Positions 1 through 11,796 of a DNA stretch of 64,000 nt are shown one piece after another (the first letter of the stretch is position 1; each line of letters starts with the position of its first letter). The notes beneath the pieces were generated by a model. The model was given only the letters and a program-made list of their open reading frames with translations, was not told where the DNA came from and ran no database searches. The position numbers and the translations under genes were made by a program. This DNA is from Whalleya microplaca (taxonomy: Eukaryota > Ascomycota > Sordariomycetes > Xylariales > Xylariaceae), in the NCBI GenBank assembly GCA_022497155.1, contig MU385762.1:1-64000 (forward strand), in the 5' to 3' direction.

Positions 1-302
1 TCCAAGTCCCTGGGTTTGACCACCTCCCGTGTAAAGCTGACCCTGCCTGCGATTTATTAATAACTATAACCAATCCAATGGGACACGAACCCCCCCCCCC
101 CCCCCCCCCTAGTCAGCTCCTTATCGGAGGTCCGATAGCCTGCAGGTTACCCTACAACCTGCCTACGCACCCAAAACCCACCTGGAGAACCTGGAATTTA
201 CCTATTAACGCGCCTCGCATTAGAGTCCATCAACCACACACCGCCCGCCTGGCTGTCATCCAAACACCCTAAAGGTCTCCGATAGACCTCTCGTTAGTTG
301 GG
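1..302. other. Upstream intergenic region with poly-C tract
   Basis: No gene is supported here. The stretch includes an uninterrupted run of 20 C at 90-109. The only open frame across it (from the ATG at 78) is a proline homopolymer created by that run. The region probably holds the promoter and 5' leader of the phosphatase gene that begins at 303. Confidence 0.6.
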
Positions 303-1631
303 ATGAGAAAGCCACCACCCGCCTTCCTGTTGGCCTCTACACCTGGTCCGACGACGCGACGAATCCTCCTCTACTCCCGTGCCCATCACTTGCGACGATA
401 TCGGCGTCCGCAGCACACCGCGAGCTTCAGCTTCCGGCCCGCCGACGCATCCGGCGAGGTCACGCCGCCGCTCCCGGACGCCTGTCCCAAGCTGCCCTTC
501 CGCTTCGAGACCGGCTTCGCGCTGTTCGCGAAGCGCCTCCCGCGGCCGTTCCCCCCGCCCTTCCTCTCCCCGCCGTCCGGCTCCTTCTCCGACCCGCTCA
601 GCACCCACCACCAGAGCCGCGACAAGCGGGCGTTCGTGGGCGGCGAGCTGATCCGGGGCTGGACGAACGGCGACGACGCCGTCTACGCGAGCGACTGCTT
701 CATCTGCGCCAACGATGGCGTCGGCGCCTGGTCCGCGAGACCCAGGGGCCATCCAGGGTACTACTACCACCGTCCCTCCGTCTGACGCTTTTGCCGTACG
801 CGCGTGCCCCGTTGTTAACCATGGTAGCAGCTTATGGTCGAGGCTGATCCTGCATTTCTGGGTCGCCGCGATACAGGAGGATATCATCAAAGCGCGCCCA
901 CCGGATCGGCCCTACCACCCTGACCCTGTACGATACCTGCAAGAGGCCTACGAGCGTACGATCGAGGCCACCTCCAGCCCTATAGATTGCCTCGGCACCA
1001 CGACGGCGTCCGGCGCACAGCTCCATTACAAGGGCGAGGACCCCAATCCGTCGTCGCCGTCCACTGTACCATTATTATACGTGACCAACCTCGGCGACTC
1101 GCAGATCATGGTGATACGCCCGAAGGGCCAAGAGATGATCTACAAGTCGAAGGAGCAATGGCACTGGTTCGACTGCCCCCGCCAGCTCGGGACCAACAGC
1201 CCGGACACGCCGGAGCGCAACGCGGTGGTGGACACGGTGGAGCTGCGCGAGGGCGACGTCGTGCTGGCGATGTCCGACGGCCTGATCGACAACCTCTGGA
1301 GCCACGAGATCGTCACGAGCGTGTCCGAGAGCGTGCAGCGCTGGGAGGCGGGCGAGGGCGGCCAGGCCGTCGGGCCCCGCGAGGCCGGCGCCAACGGCGG
1401 CATGACCTTCGTCGCCGAGGAGCTGATCAAGGCCGCCAAGGAGATCGCGCTCGACCCCTTTGCCGAGAGCCCGTTCATGGAGCACGCTATTGAGGAGGGG
1501 CTGGCGAGTGAAGGAGGTACGTGGTTCTTGCTCTTGGGACAGATAGCGACACTTGCGTGCTAACGAATACAGGGAAACTCGACGATATCAGCGTCGTTGC
1601 TGCGCTGTGTCGACGCAACTCGCATTTATGA
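303..1631 (+). CDS. PTC7: PP2C-type protein phosphatase, Ptc7/Azr1 family
   Basis: Three exons (303-757, 831-1516, 1573-1631) give 399 aa. The joins restore continuous reading: codon 756-757/831 makes Gly in the segment RPRGHPG-LWSRLILHFW, and the last exon adds GKLDDISVVAALCRRN. Metal-binding PP2C signatures are visible: DGVG (about residues 138-141), NLGDS (about 238), MSDGL (about 298) and the C-terminal GKLDDIS. In yeast, Ptc7 is a mitochondrial or nuclear-envelope Ser/Thr phosphatase that acts on coenzyme Q biosynthesis proteins. The Arg-rich N-terminus fits a mitochondrial targeting sequence, which is an inference. A (CTA)16 microsatellite begins 50 bp after the stop. The next gene is on the same strand about 620 bp away. 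The family call is strong; the exact start is less certain. Confidence 0.88.
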
Positions 1632-1679
1632 AATTGTTCACACTCTGAGGGACGACATATGATCCCTCCCTATTACTTA

Positions 1680-1728
<49 letters not shown>

Positions 1729-2250
1729 TACCCAACAGTCGGGACCCTCTCATAACTACTTAACTAGATGTATAACTTATGGGTGTTCTTAGGAAGCGGC
1801 GTTGGTATCCATATATTACTCGGGTTTAGTAGCTCTACAGCACTCTGGATTTTTGATTTGTACGCACGGAGTTTAGGCCATTAGGGCGATAATATCATTT
1901 TATAGATACTTGCATTGGCAAGGTGTTCAGGGAATTGACCGCGGTTTATTAGAAGTATCACAGTTACATACATACAAGGGGAAGGAGAACCTGAGACAGA
2001 CTCAAACATGGCGGGTGGTGACATCTGCATGGTTGCATGCCGGGTTTGGTGGGGTTTAGGTACATACTGATAGACCCACATCCCTCCCGATAAGAAAGCT
2101 TAATTCCTTATCAGCAGCTGTTCTGCAGAATTTCAAGAATCCAATTTCTTCCAAGCTCCAACATAGATATCGGCATATGAAGTTGAGCTTCTTTTCCACG
2201 TGAACACACCTCACCTCACCTCCTTCATTTCCGAGTGAGTAAGAGTCGAG
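1632..2250. other. Intergenic spacer between PTC7 and UTP23
   Basis: No gene is seen. It contains the (CTA)16 repeat at 1681-1728 and otherwise unremarkable sequence. The part just upstream of 2251 is the likely UTP23 promoter and 5' leader. Confidence 0.6.
1681..1728 (+). repeat. (CTA)16 microsatellite
   Basis: Sixteen perfect CTA units start 50 bp after the PTC7 stop codon, so they probably lie in its 3' UTR. A second CTA tract sits in the equivalent position after the DUF726 gene. Confidence 0.95.
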
Positions 2251-3253
2251 ATGCCTCGCGCCAAACGAGCGAAGCAGTACCGCAAGCTCATGGAGCAGTT
2301 CTCCATGGGCTTCGGGTTCCGAGAGCCGTACCAGGTGCTGGTCGACGCCGAGTTGATCACCGAAGCGAATAAATGCAAGATGGATCTGGTGCGCCGGTTG
2401 GAGGATACTTTACACGGCCAAGTCAAGCCAAGTACGTTGTTCTGCATTGGCTTATAACATGACTATTCTCATGCAATTTACAGTGATCACACAATGCTCC
2501 ATGCGACATCTCTACGGACGAAAGTCGGAACCCGGCGTAGACGCCGCCATAGAACAAGCGAAGAGCCGATTCGAGCGACGGCGCTGCGGGCACCATCCCG
2601 ACGAGTACCCCGAGCCCCTCAGCGCGCTCGAGTGCCTGCACTCCGTCATCGACCCCAAGACGAGCGGCGTCAACCGGCACCGCTACGTCTGCGCGGTCAA
2701 CGACGACGAGGTGCGCGCCTCGCTGCGGCGGATCGCGGGCATCCCGCTGATCTTCATCCGACGATCCGTCATGATCATGGAGCCCATGGCCACGGTCACC
2801 GCGAAGGCGCGGTCGAAAGATGAGAGGAGCAAGTTCAGGGCCGAGCTTAGGGGGCCTGGGGGGAAGAGGAAGAGGGATGAGGACGATGATACGGATGAGG
2901 AAGGGGATGGTAAGGGCAAGGCGGGAGCTGTGGAGGCTGGCAAGCCGGAGAAGAAGAAGAAGAACAGGAAGGCTGTTGGCCCTAAACAGCCTAACCCCTT
3001 ATCCGTCAAGAAGAAGAAGGCGGTCCCCAATAAGTCCGCAGCGAAGGACTCGGAGAAATCAGCAGTGGAGGAGCCAAAGGCAGAGAAGCCAAAAGCAGAC
3101 GAAGCCAATGTGGCGGAGGATGCAGGCTCAGGAGAAGCAGCGAAACGAAAGCGCCGGCGAAGGCCCAAATCGAAGGGTGTCTCTACACACAACGACGAGA
3201 CAGCAGCCGTATCTGATAGCCCTGCTGCTGAGGTGCATGTTGCGGGGGGTTGA
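2251..3253 (+). CDS. UTP23: rRNA-processing protein Utp23
   Basis: Two exons (2251-2431, 2484-3253; 52-nt intron) encode 316 aa. The start MPRAKRAKQYRK and the following PIN-like region (residues about 1-150) are characteristic of Utp23, a small-subunit processome factor of the Fcf1/PIN family. It binds U3/snR30-containing pre-ribosomes in the nucleolus and takes part in 18S rRNA maturation. The zinc-binding part RRCGHH...LECLHS is present. The second half is a Lys/Glu-rich, low-complexity tail with several KKKK-type nuclear/nucleolar signals. The intron donor gtacgt and acceptor cag give a clean phase-1 join that creates Met in KP-MITQC. Function is inferred from the family; nothing in the sequence is abnormal. 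Confidence 0.92.
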
Positions 3254-4191
3254 GGGCTGAAAACTTACTTTAACAAGTAAACTGTAGAAGCATGGCACAT
3301 TTCAGATCACATGAAATTTCTACTGTAGATCACATGAACGAACGGCGTTTTCGGCAGGCAAAACGTAGCATATACCTAGTCTCATGTCTAGTTTACGAGC
3401 AACTAATACCATGGTGATTGTATTTCTTATCTTCACATTCAGTCCAGTGATTTGTCTAGTCTAATAAGATTTGTTCTAAAGGTACTTACAGGTTCGTGTA
3501 GGTACCACCTGAATACGTGTACAAGGCACTACGAAGCTTCGAAACCCAACAATGTGAACATGCTGGTTTGACATCTGTTGATAGTGGGGGCCTTTACAGC
3601 GAGTACGTACGCCGTAGGCTCAGAAGGGTTAGGGGCATATGCGGCCTCCGAAAATGCCTGTGGCCACCCCTGCATACGCCGCTTGGGCCCCTAAAATCGG
3701 GGAGGGATTTGGACGCTTGGGGGGACCAGGGGGGGGGGGGGGGGGTGTTCTGTTGCGACTTTCTTCAGTCACTATTGATGTAGCAGTGATCACGCACAAC
3801 GTTAGGCTGTCGTCAGATTAAATTCCGGTTCCTCGATTCACACACACATACAATTGATCTTCCCGCTGTTCTGTCTATCTATCCTCTCATATACCATGGA
3901 TTGACTGACTGCTTTGTTCCCAAACTCACCGAGTGTGCAACTGGAGCTGAAATTGTCGGCGTTGCTCAATTAACAGGGAGCTTGAATTCATACCTACGAT
4001 CTACAGTTCTCGTATCGTGGGGAATGTCAGGACCAGTTGGCACTTCACATTGTTGGTCAACCCGAGAGGCTTCCCAGATCCCGACGAGCCTTCGCTAGAG
4101 ACATTGAGGCAGATTAAGTGCTCCTCCTCTGCCCGACACAAAGATCCCAGTAGTGCCCAAGTATAATACATGTCCGCGAGGAGCTACACTC
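3254..4191. other. Intergenic spacer with poly-G tract
   Basis: No gene is seen. A run of 17 G lies at 3729-3745. Short open frames here (3517-3783, 3901-4098) have no recognisable product. The 3' part should carry the promoter and leader of the DUF726 gene. Confidence 0.55.
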
Positions 4192-7100
4192 ATGGCGCCG
4201 GCAGGAGCCCAGGAACTCGATGACTTCGGCCTGCCCATCCGGAAGTATGTAGAGCCCAAGGGCATAGAAACAAGTGATGGGAAGGGCGGATCGGTCAATG
4301 GCCCGTCAAATGACGCTATTGCGGAGAAAGGACAGAAGCAGGAGAGGGAGAAGGCGGTGAAGAAGCAGTCAGGACAACCAAGCGCATCACCACCACCAGC
4401 CGGGAATAAGACGATAGATACCAGCCTGGAACCCCCCTCCCGACCCCCGAAGCCCAATGGGGCCTCCACCGAGAGTAGCGATAGCGATGACTTCCAAGAC
4501 GCCCCCGATACCCCCATCCCGGAGCCCTTGCGGCAGACCGTCCTACAGACCGATGTACGGAACAGTGAAGAGGTCAAGACGCCTACACTAGCACAGCCTG
4601 AACCCAGGAAGGAAACAAATCCAGTGAAGGGTGAGCCAAAAGACGAGCCCAAAGAAAGCTCGGCTTCCGATGAGAAGGAAGAGCCGCCGGCGACATCTAA
4701 GCGAAGAAGCACCCTAGATAAGGGTGCTACTCAGGCAATCTCGGGGCCAACAATAAAGCAGGTGGAAGCTAGCAAGCATGCAGATGAAACGAAGAAGGCT
4801 CCCCATATAGAACACAGTCGTGACACGAGCACAGCTAGCACGAACCAGGATCTATCAGAGTTCTCACACCAGAAGTTAACAGCTCCCAAAGAGGAGGAAA
4901 AGGAAGAGGGCGACGAAGGGTGGCAGGCTATGCCGGCCTACGCGCCTTACGATATATACGATGACGATAACAGGCTTGTAGCTAAGGAACACAATCCTGA
5001 AGAAGATCAGCATTACGGATATGGCGGACTCGGCGGCGCTGGGAAGGGCTACACCAGGGTACTGGATGATGAGGATGCGGAGTCGCAAACGAGTATGGAC
5101 GACAACACACGATATCTCTTCAAAGAGGGAAACAACACGAGTATCTCAGAAATGGACGATGAACAGCGAGATGCTGTGTCACAACTGCAAGCTACCAAAG
5201 ATCTTTTGACCGAGGGACAAAGGATAGCGTACGTGGGAGTGGCCCGTTTGGAGCTTTCACAGCTGGTGAAGGAGGCCGAGAGCATCGAGCACGTTAAGAA
5301 GGTGAAGAAGGACGTCCAGCTGGCAGCTGAGGCCATGAAGATGTGGTCGCAAAAGATCATGGTCCGATTGTATGCCCACATGGAAATCAGTCCTGCAGAA
5401 CAGGTCATGATAGAACAACTAGCCGAGCACGGCGTTATGCCCAAGGATCTCACACCGGTGCTCATGCAGAACTCAAGAGTCAAGAACCCAATGGCGGAAG
5501 AACCAATTCCCCATTCGGCGTCAAGGTCATCGAGTCTACGATTATCTATCTCGACAGGTTCTAGCGATGAGCAATCTGCCGAGCCACCTCCTCCGTATGA
5601 GAGCCACGATGTGGAGGATACGCCGGAAGTGAGGACGCCCTCGCAATTGCCAAGCACGGACAAGATCGATATAGATCTAAGGTGGACTGTACTCTGCGAT
5701 CTTTTCCTCGTGCTGATTGCCGACTCGATATACGACGCGCGATCCAGGGTGTTACTCGAACGAGTCGGCAGCGACTTGGAGGTGTCTTGGGTAGACATCT
5801 GCCGCTTCGAGAAGCGCGTGACCGACGCCCTGGAAATGCAGCAGCAGGCCGAAAAGGAGAACTGGAACGAGGAAGAGCACCTCGAGAACAGGCGGAAACT
5901 CGCCCTCAAGAGGCGGTACGTCATGATGGGCCTAGCCACCGTCGGAGGCGGTCTGGTCATCGGTCTCTCCGCCGGCCTTTTGGCGCCCCTGATCGGCGCT
6001 GGTCTCGCGGCCGGCTTCACTACTATCGGAGTTGGCGGGACCAGCAGTTTCCTGGCGGGTGCGGGAGGTACTGCCATTATCACCTCGGGCGCCGCGGCTT
6101 CGGGCAGCTTCATGGGAGGCAAGGCCGCGGGACGGAGAACGGGGGCCGTGAGGACGTTCGAATATCGCCCTCTGCACAATAACAAGAGGGTCAATTTGAT
6201 TGTGACCATTTCCGGGTGGATGACCAGCAAGAACGATGATGTCCGGTTGCCTTTCAGCACCGTAGATCCGATCATGGGAGATTTGTACTCCATTCTGTGG
6301 GAGCCGGAGATGTTGACGAGTATGGGTGACACCATTAATATTCTCGCAACAGAGGTAGGACAAGATGCCCATGTTTATGTTTTGCTTTAACACACGCTAA
6401 CTATCTATCTATAGGCTCTCACACAAGGTCTGCAACAAGTGCTAGGCAGCACCATCCTCATCGGTCTAATGGCTGCCCTGCAATTGCCAGTCGTGTTGTC
6501 GAAATTGAGTTACCTTATCGACAACCCCTGGTCCGTATCACTTGACCGCGCGTGGTCTGCCGGTCTTATCCTGGCGGACTCGTTGATCGACAGGAATCTA
6601 GGCACTCGGCCTATCACCTTGGTTGGCTACTCTTCAGGCTCACGGGTCATCTTTGCCTGTCTCCTGGAGCTCGCTCGAAAGGGCGCCTACGGATTAGTCC
6701 AGAACGTCTACCTCTTCGGCTCACCCATCGTGGTGAAGAAGGAGGAATTCATCAAGGCCCGAACCGTCGTGGCCGGCCGCTTCGTCAACGGGTACAACAG
6801 GACCGACTGGATCCTGGGCTACCTCTTCCGCCTGACCAACGGCGGCATCCGCCGCGTAGCCGGCCTGGCCACCGTCGACGGCATCCCCGGGATTGAGAAC
6901 GTCGACTGCACGGAATTCGTCGTCGGCCACATGGAGTACCGCACCGCCATGCCCCGACTCCTCCGCGAGTGCGGCTGGCTGGTCGAGAGCGACGAGTTCG
7001 GCGAGATCGAGGACCCGGATCCCGAGCAGCACCGGGAGCGCCAACGGGAGCTCATCAACGAGATCGAAGAGGCGCGGAAAGAGCTCGAAAAGGAAGGCTC

Positions 7101-7812
7101 GTCCAAGAAGGGCGGCTGGGGCATCTTCGGGCGCAAGAAGAAGGCCTCGCGCCAGGAATGGGAGGTCTACGAGGACAGCAAGGGAGGGCCGCAAGATCCC
7201 AATTCAAGTTCTGGTAGAACGGAGGACGGAAAGGGCAGCAACCACGGCGTCCTCTTCGACGTCGACGCCATCCGCGCCGAGCTCGCCAAGGAGGAGGAGC
7301 TGCAGCCGCGGGAACTGCAGTCCACGCTGCCGCCTATGAAACTCGACATCGCGTCCTCCTCGCCCACGCACCCGCACGACCGCCCTTCTTCCTCCTCCTT
7401 AGCCTTCCGCTCCAACAGCAGCAATAACCTGCGCGCCGCCTCGTTTGATTCGAGACTCTCGCAATCGCGCGACCGCACGCCCACGGTGCCGTCCTTCGGG
7501 TTCGGCGCTACCGCGCTACCCCTCGCGGGTGCAGGGTTGGGGGCGGGAGTTGGTGCGGGGATGGCGGCGGGCCTCTCGCACGAGGACGAGGAGGCCATCC
7601 AGATGACCTTCGACACGGCGTTCCGGGAGGACCCACCGCCGACGCCGCCGGCGAAGGATGATCCGGTGGTGGCGGAGAGGCCGGAGCTGCTCAGGAGCGC
7701 GCGGACGGCGCCGGAGCTCGTGATCTCGGATCCGTGGGCTGATGAGGGGGATGATGGGGAGGAGGATGAGGAGTTTGGGAAGGAGAGGGAGATTGAGATG
7801 ACTTTTGCATAG
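4192..7812 (+). CDS. DUF726 (TMCO4-type) alpha/beta-hydrolase-like membrane protein
   Basis: Two exons (4192-6354, 6415-7812) with a 60-nt intron encode 1,186 aa. I chose the ATG at 4192 (MAPAGAQELDDFGLPIRK). The open frame extends 39 nt further upstream, but only with non-ATG codons. Residues 1-270 are charged and probably disordered. A helical region follows. A Gly/Ala-rich hydrophobic region at about 577-645 looks membrane-associated. It is followed by the DUF726 core with the nucleophile elbow GYSSG (S794) and a downstream FGSP motif. The C-terminal 280 residues are low complexity (KKGGWGIFGRKKK, Ser-rich). The family is conserved in fungi and animals but its substrate is not established; a lipase-like role is inferred from GxSxG. 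The gene sits at the edge of a 6-kb gene-poor region. Confidence 0.87.
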
Positions 7813-7844
7813 TGCGGATAGAACGCGTTGCCTGGGTTCGCCTG

Positions 7845-7876
<32 letters not shown>
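7845..7876 (+). repeat. (CTA)10 microsatellite
   Basis: Ten perfect CTA units plus a partial unit begin 33 bp after the stop codon of the DUF726 gene. This matches the position of the longer CTA tract after PTC7. Confidence 0.95.
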
Positions 7877-7877
<1 letters not shown>

Positions 7878-10800
7878 TACCTATCTAGCCTGCTCTGGTC
7901 TGCTCTAGCTGACTAGCTGACTGGCTGACTGGTTGGCTCCAATGCCTCGGATGAAATACACACATACACACACACGTACAGTACACTAAGACTAAGATTG
8001 GGGGAACGGAACAGAACGGAACAGATTATGTAATCGCATATGCTTGACTGAGAAAGATTCATTTGGGGGACCTCGTCCGAAGTGTAATGGATGAATGGGT
8101 CGGCGCGGGATAGCAAGGGGGGAGAATGGGAAGAATGGAGGGAGGGGGCAATTGTACTGCGCATACATTTCTGGGGCGTTTTGTTTTGATGTCTCTGTCT
8201 CTGTCTAGCTGCGTTCACTCGTTGGTTTGTTCGATCGTTCGTTGGGGTCTGAGATTTCTTCCATGCCTGCTACAGTCGGTCGGTTGGTCGAGGGATTAGA
8301 TCGATGGAGCTCTGCTCCATTTTTTTGCGGGAAGGATGTCGGGATAGAACGGGAGCTGGAGAGAAGGGTTTACACGTGAAGGCGATGAGGGATGTAGTGG
8401 ATGTAGACGGATGGGGAGGAGATAATGTACGAGTGAGTGAGTGAGTGAGTGGGCATCAAGACGCTCATGTGCAATGCTAGATAAATGGATTCATGGATCG
8501 AAGAGAAGATACCGGAATGAACACGTACCTACCTGAACTACTTACACATCGACCTAGACTACTGAGTTAGACTACCTATCTAGACTACCTAGACTACCGA
8601 GCTAGTTATAAAGAAAGAGAAAGAAAGTACATGCGTCAATACGCCTTTGAGTTGTTTGGGACTAGTGCACATGTGTCGTGAATGAGGTAAAGGGGATGGA
8701 GGCGGAGAGGGGTTGAGGTTGTGTCTGTTAGTTGGTTATATACTACTAGAATACAGGAGATTTGGCTGGTATTATATATACTATACTATCACGTCTCTCG
8801 TATAACTACTAGCAGCACGATATACGGGGCTTCTGGCTGCGTTAGGGGTGTCCTATTGAAGCTGCCTGCTGTGTATATCTGTATGATGTATATAGTTGTT
8901 GATGGATTGACCAGGTGAGGTGTGAGGCTGTGCTGCTATCAGATATATGGGGTGTTTGGTTAGCTATCAGCTATCCCGTGACATACACCCAGCCCCCTAA
9001 GGGTCCAGGATACACAAGGGACGGGTTTTCAACCTAATGCTTCAGATATACTGTGGCGGGTAGTTGCTGGTCTGAAGTAAGCTGGATATCTGGTGTCTTC
9101 CTCATGTAGAGCAGGATGTACGTACACTGAATGAATCAAACGGGCCAGCTACACATGACAAGGAACACGGGGAAAGTCAAGCTTGTAGGATGCTCAAAGC
9201 AATGGATATGGAACCTGAGAAAGCCGAAGGGTTACCGCCGATATAGATGTTGCTGAGGACGGGGAAGAGGTATGTATATGTTGGTAAGTGCGTGCGCTTG
9301 GCGTAGGGAAGTAAAGAAGCGGTATCTGCCTAGTGGGAACGGGTGATCGTGGTGGGCTTTCATACGTATAGGAGACACTGTGGAAAAATCGGGAAATGAG
9401 GACAACGGGATATATCAACAATAGACGTGTATCACATAACGAGACACCTCGTACTCCTTTATGGAACCCCTTCATGATTTTCTATGTCCTGAGTCTCCGC
9501 CTAATCGTATTGGGTTTAACACGCCGGTCAAACATATACATATGAAAGCTGACCAGCTAAACAACCACTAGATCTCTCCTACCGCGGTGCCGAAATACTT
9601 TTCCCTTTTTAGAAATGAATATAATAAATTCAAATCTTAACATAGACGGACAAACTAACGTACCTACAAAGTGATTGATATTAAAGATTGTGATGATAAT
9701 AGACAACGTATCAGGCATGCCCGCAAATGCAAAAGCTATCTACCTGAGAATAATCTCTATCTCTTGGGGGGCATCGGGACCATGCATTGTTGCTGTCTCT
9801 CTTTGCCGTAGATGGCTGAGCTGAATTGCGTTGCATCACATGGCCATGTCGATGAAATTGTCAACGTCCGGTGTATATACCCAAGTACATTGACGCGCTG
9901 TCATGGCGCATAGGGCAACTGGAGTTCTCAAATAGCTAGAAATATTGCCTCGGAACAACACCAAGTTACAAATCAAGAAGATCTATTGCCCATTAACCCA
10001 TAGACATGTCTCCTCAAGGCCGTCTATTTTTAGACACCGTTGTTTCATGGGCCAGAGAACGAACTTACGAGGAAGACATCAGCCAGCAATTCAAGATAGC
10101 TACTGCCTAATTGAGAACAATGCGTGACCCGTTTAAGATCTGATAGGTCGCTTACCTTTCTGATACATCGGTCAGGTATAATGAACTAAATTATGTCTTA
10201 AGAATAAATGAATGAAGGCAGCATTTTCATGACATATACTGTGAATTTGTAAGCTCATTATTTGTACTTCGCTGGGTGGCCGTGCCAACCCTTACAAATT
10301 GTCTAATCAGAGAAGCAGAAGCACGACACTTCGTAACAAGCTAGTGGTCTACCTAACATGACAGAGGAAACTCTTGGGTGCCCTTATGTTACCAACGGTA
10401 TGAAATCTATTGTCTGCTAGCACAAGGAAAGACTGTTATATCCACACACCTTGTAGTACTCTATCATTGATGATACCTGCTTTTTCAGTAGAAGTGAAGA
10501 TCATGTAAACCACGTAGCTCCACCGTCATAGCTTTCAATACCATGGAGGTGCAATGCTTTCGATGAACTGTTGACAATCAGTGGCACCGCTAAGAGCTTT
10601 CCGGGCAGCGGGTGTTCCCTCGGTCTGTATTTGTGAACTGCAGCACCATTTATCGTTTCGTGGCAGAAAACCATAGGCTGGGCTGTGCTAACAATAACTA
10701 GACATAGAATAGACTTTGTGGAGATCTATGTACATCACTTTAGCTACTGGATATACCTATAGATAGGCATAACAATGATCTGAAGTAAAATTCATATGCC

Positions 10801-11496
10801 GAACAGAAGTCCTGGAATTGCCAATTAGAGAAAGGATGCTGGACTTGATATGGTCGTTTTTGCATCTCAATCTCTCCTTTACGCTAGCATCCAGCCATAT
10901 GTGGGTTGAAGCATTGTCCAACAGACGGAGATATTCTCTTCTCCAATTCGGGGCCGCTGGTAGCCTTTAGTTTTAATACTTAGTCCAGCTTGTTCCTTAT
11001 GACATTGGTAGATGAGACACTGGTAGCATGATAATAGAAGATCATTTCGTCATATTGGACGTATACATGATGCTTACTATTTAGATCCTGGGGGCGTTCT
11101 TCTTATCAAAGGAATGGAACTTTGTGTTTCGTGGCGCTTTCCATCTCAAGTCTCGACGTGAGCTGTCTGGAGTTATACCAATGGAGGCGAAGATATACTT
11201 ACAAATGTGATGATGCTAGCAAATATTGATAGATCAATGCTATGAGAACGACGGTCTGATGTCTGCTTACAGTGAAGTTAAAAGAAGCACTTCGCAAGTG
11301 ATACTTACGCTGATAGCCATGTGCTGCTATTTATAGTATATTTATGCCCCATCCTACCATCGCTATTCCCGCCTAGGCATTAAATGCTTTGGCCATTTTG
11401 GAATCTTTTTCTTTTTTTTTCGTAGCTTGACTTGCTTTTAAACTTGCTACGCCACGAGCATTCTTTAAATAGCCATATTGTCTTTGTTTACCGAGA

Positions 11497-11796
11497 CTAA
11501 CATGAGATCTTCGTCGGGTATATGAATAATGCGGTTAAAGGACATGGCATTCCAACGCGCTTAGGATTATTGACAAGATAGCATTCTTCTCGGTCAACAT
11601 TCAAGTACTGGCAGTGACAATTCGAACGAGATAGATCATTGAGGAACTCAGGATCTTGGTTGGCGTAGTACTGGCGCTGTCCACTCTTAGATCTAAGCGC
11701 TTTCGCTGGCGCCAACGTCGTATATGAATATGTGGGAATACACAAATAGACAACATGATATCCTGTAATCAGATCTATAAGAGGATATACTTGCAT
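11497..11796 (-). CDS. Doubtful small Cys-containing ORF
   Basis: A 99-codon frame starts at an ATG (11796-11794) and stops at 11497. It has six Cys, five of them in the second half (SNCHCQY, EECYL, MPCPL, KISC). No signal peptide is obvious at the N-terminus and I recognise no family. It lies alone in a gene-poor region and could be chance or the 3' exon of an unrecognised small gene. Confidence 0.15.
   Translation of the reverse strand: MQVYPLIDLITGYHVVYLCIPTYSYTTLAPAKALRSKSGQRQYYANQDPEFLNDLSRSNCHCQYLNVDREECYLVNNPKRVGMPCPLTALFIYPTKISC

Noticed and set aside
78..272. ATG frame with poly-Pro
   Set aside because: Created by the 20-C homopolymer; no other protein-like feature.
379..651. Alternative + frame inside the phosphatase exon, with related frames at 386-625 and 987-1493
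   Set aside because: Arg/Pro/Ser-rich shadows caused by high third-position GC in PTC7.
2683..3192. 169-codon minus frame rich in Phe and Ser
   Set aside because: Mirror of the Lys/Glu-rich UTP23 tail.
5049..6335. 428-codon open frame on the minus strand
   Set aside because: It is antisense to the conserved DUF726 coding region and its Ser/Thr-rich composition is what the reverse complement of that gene produces.
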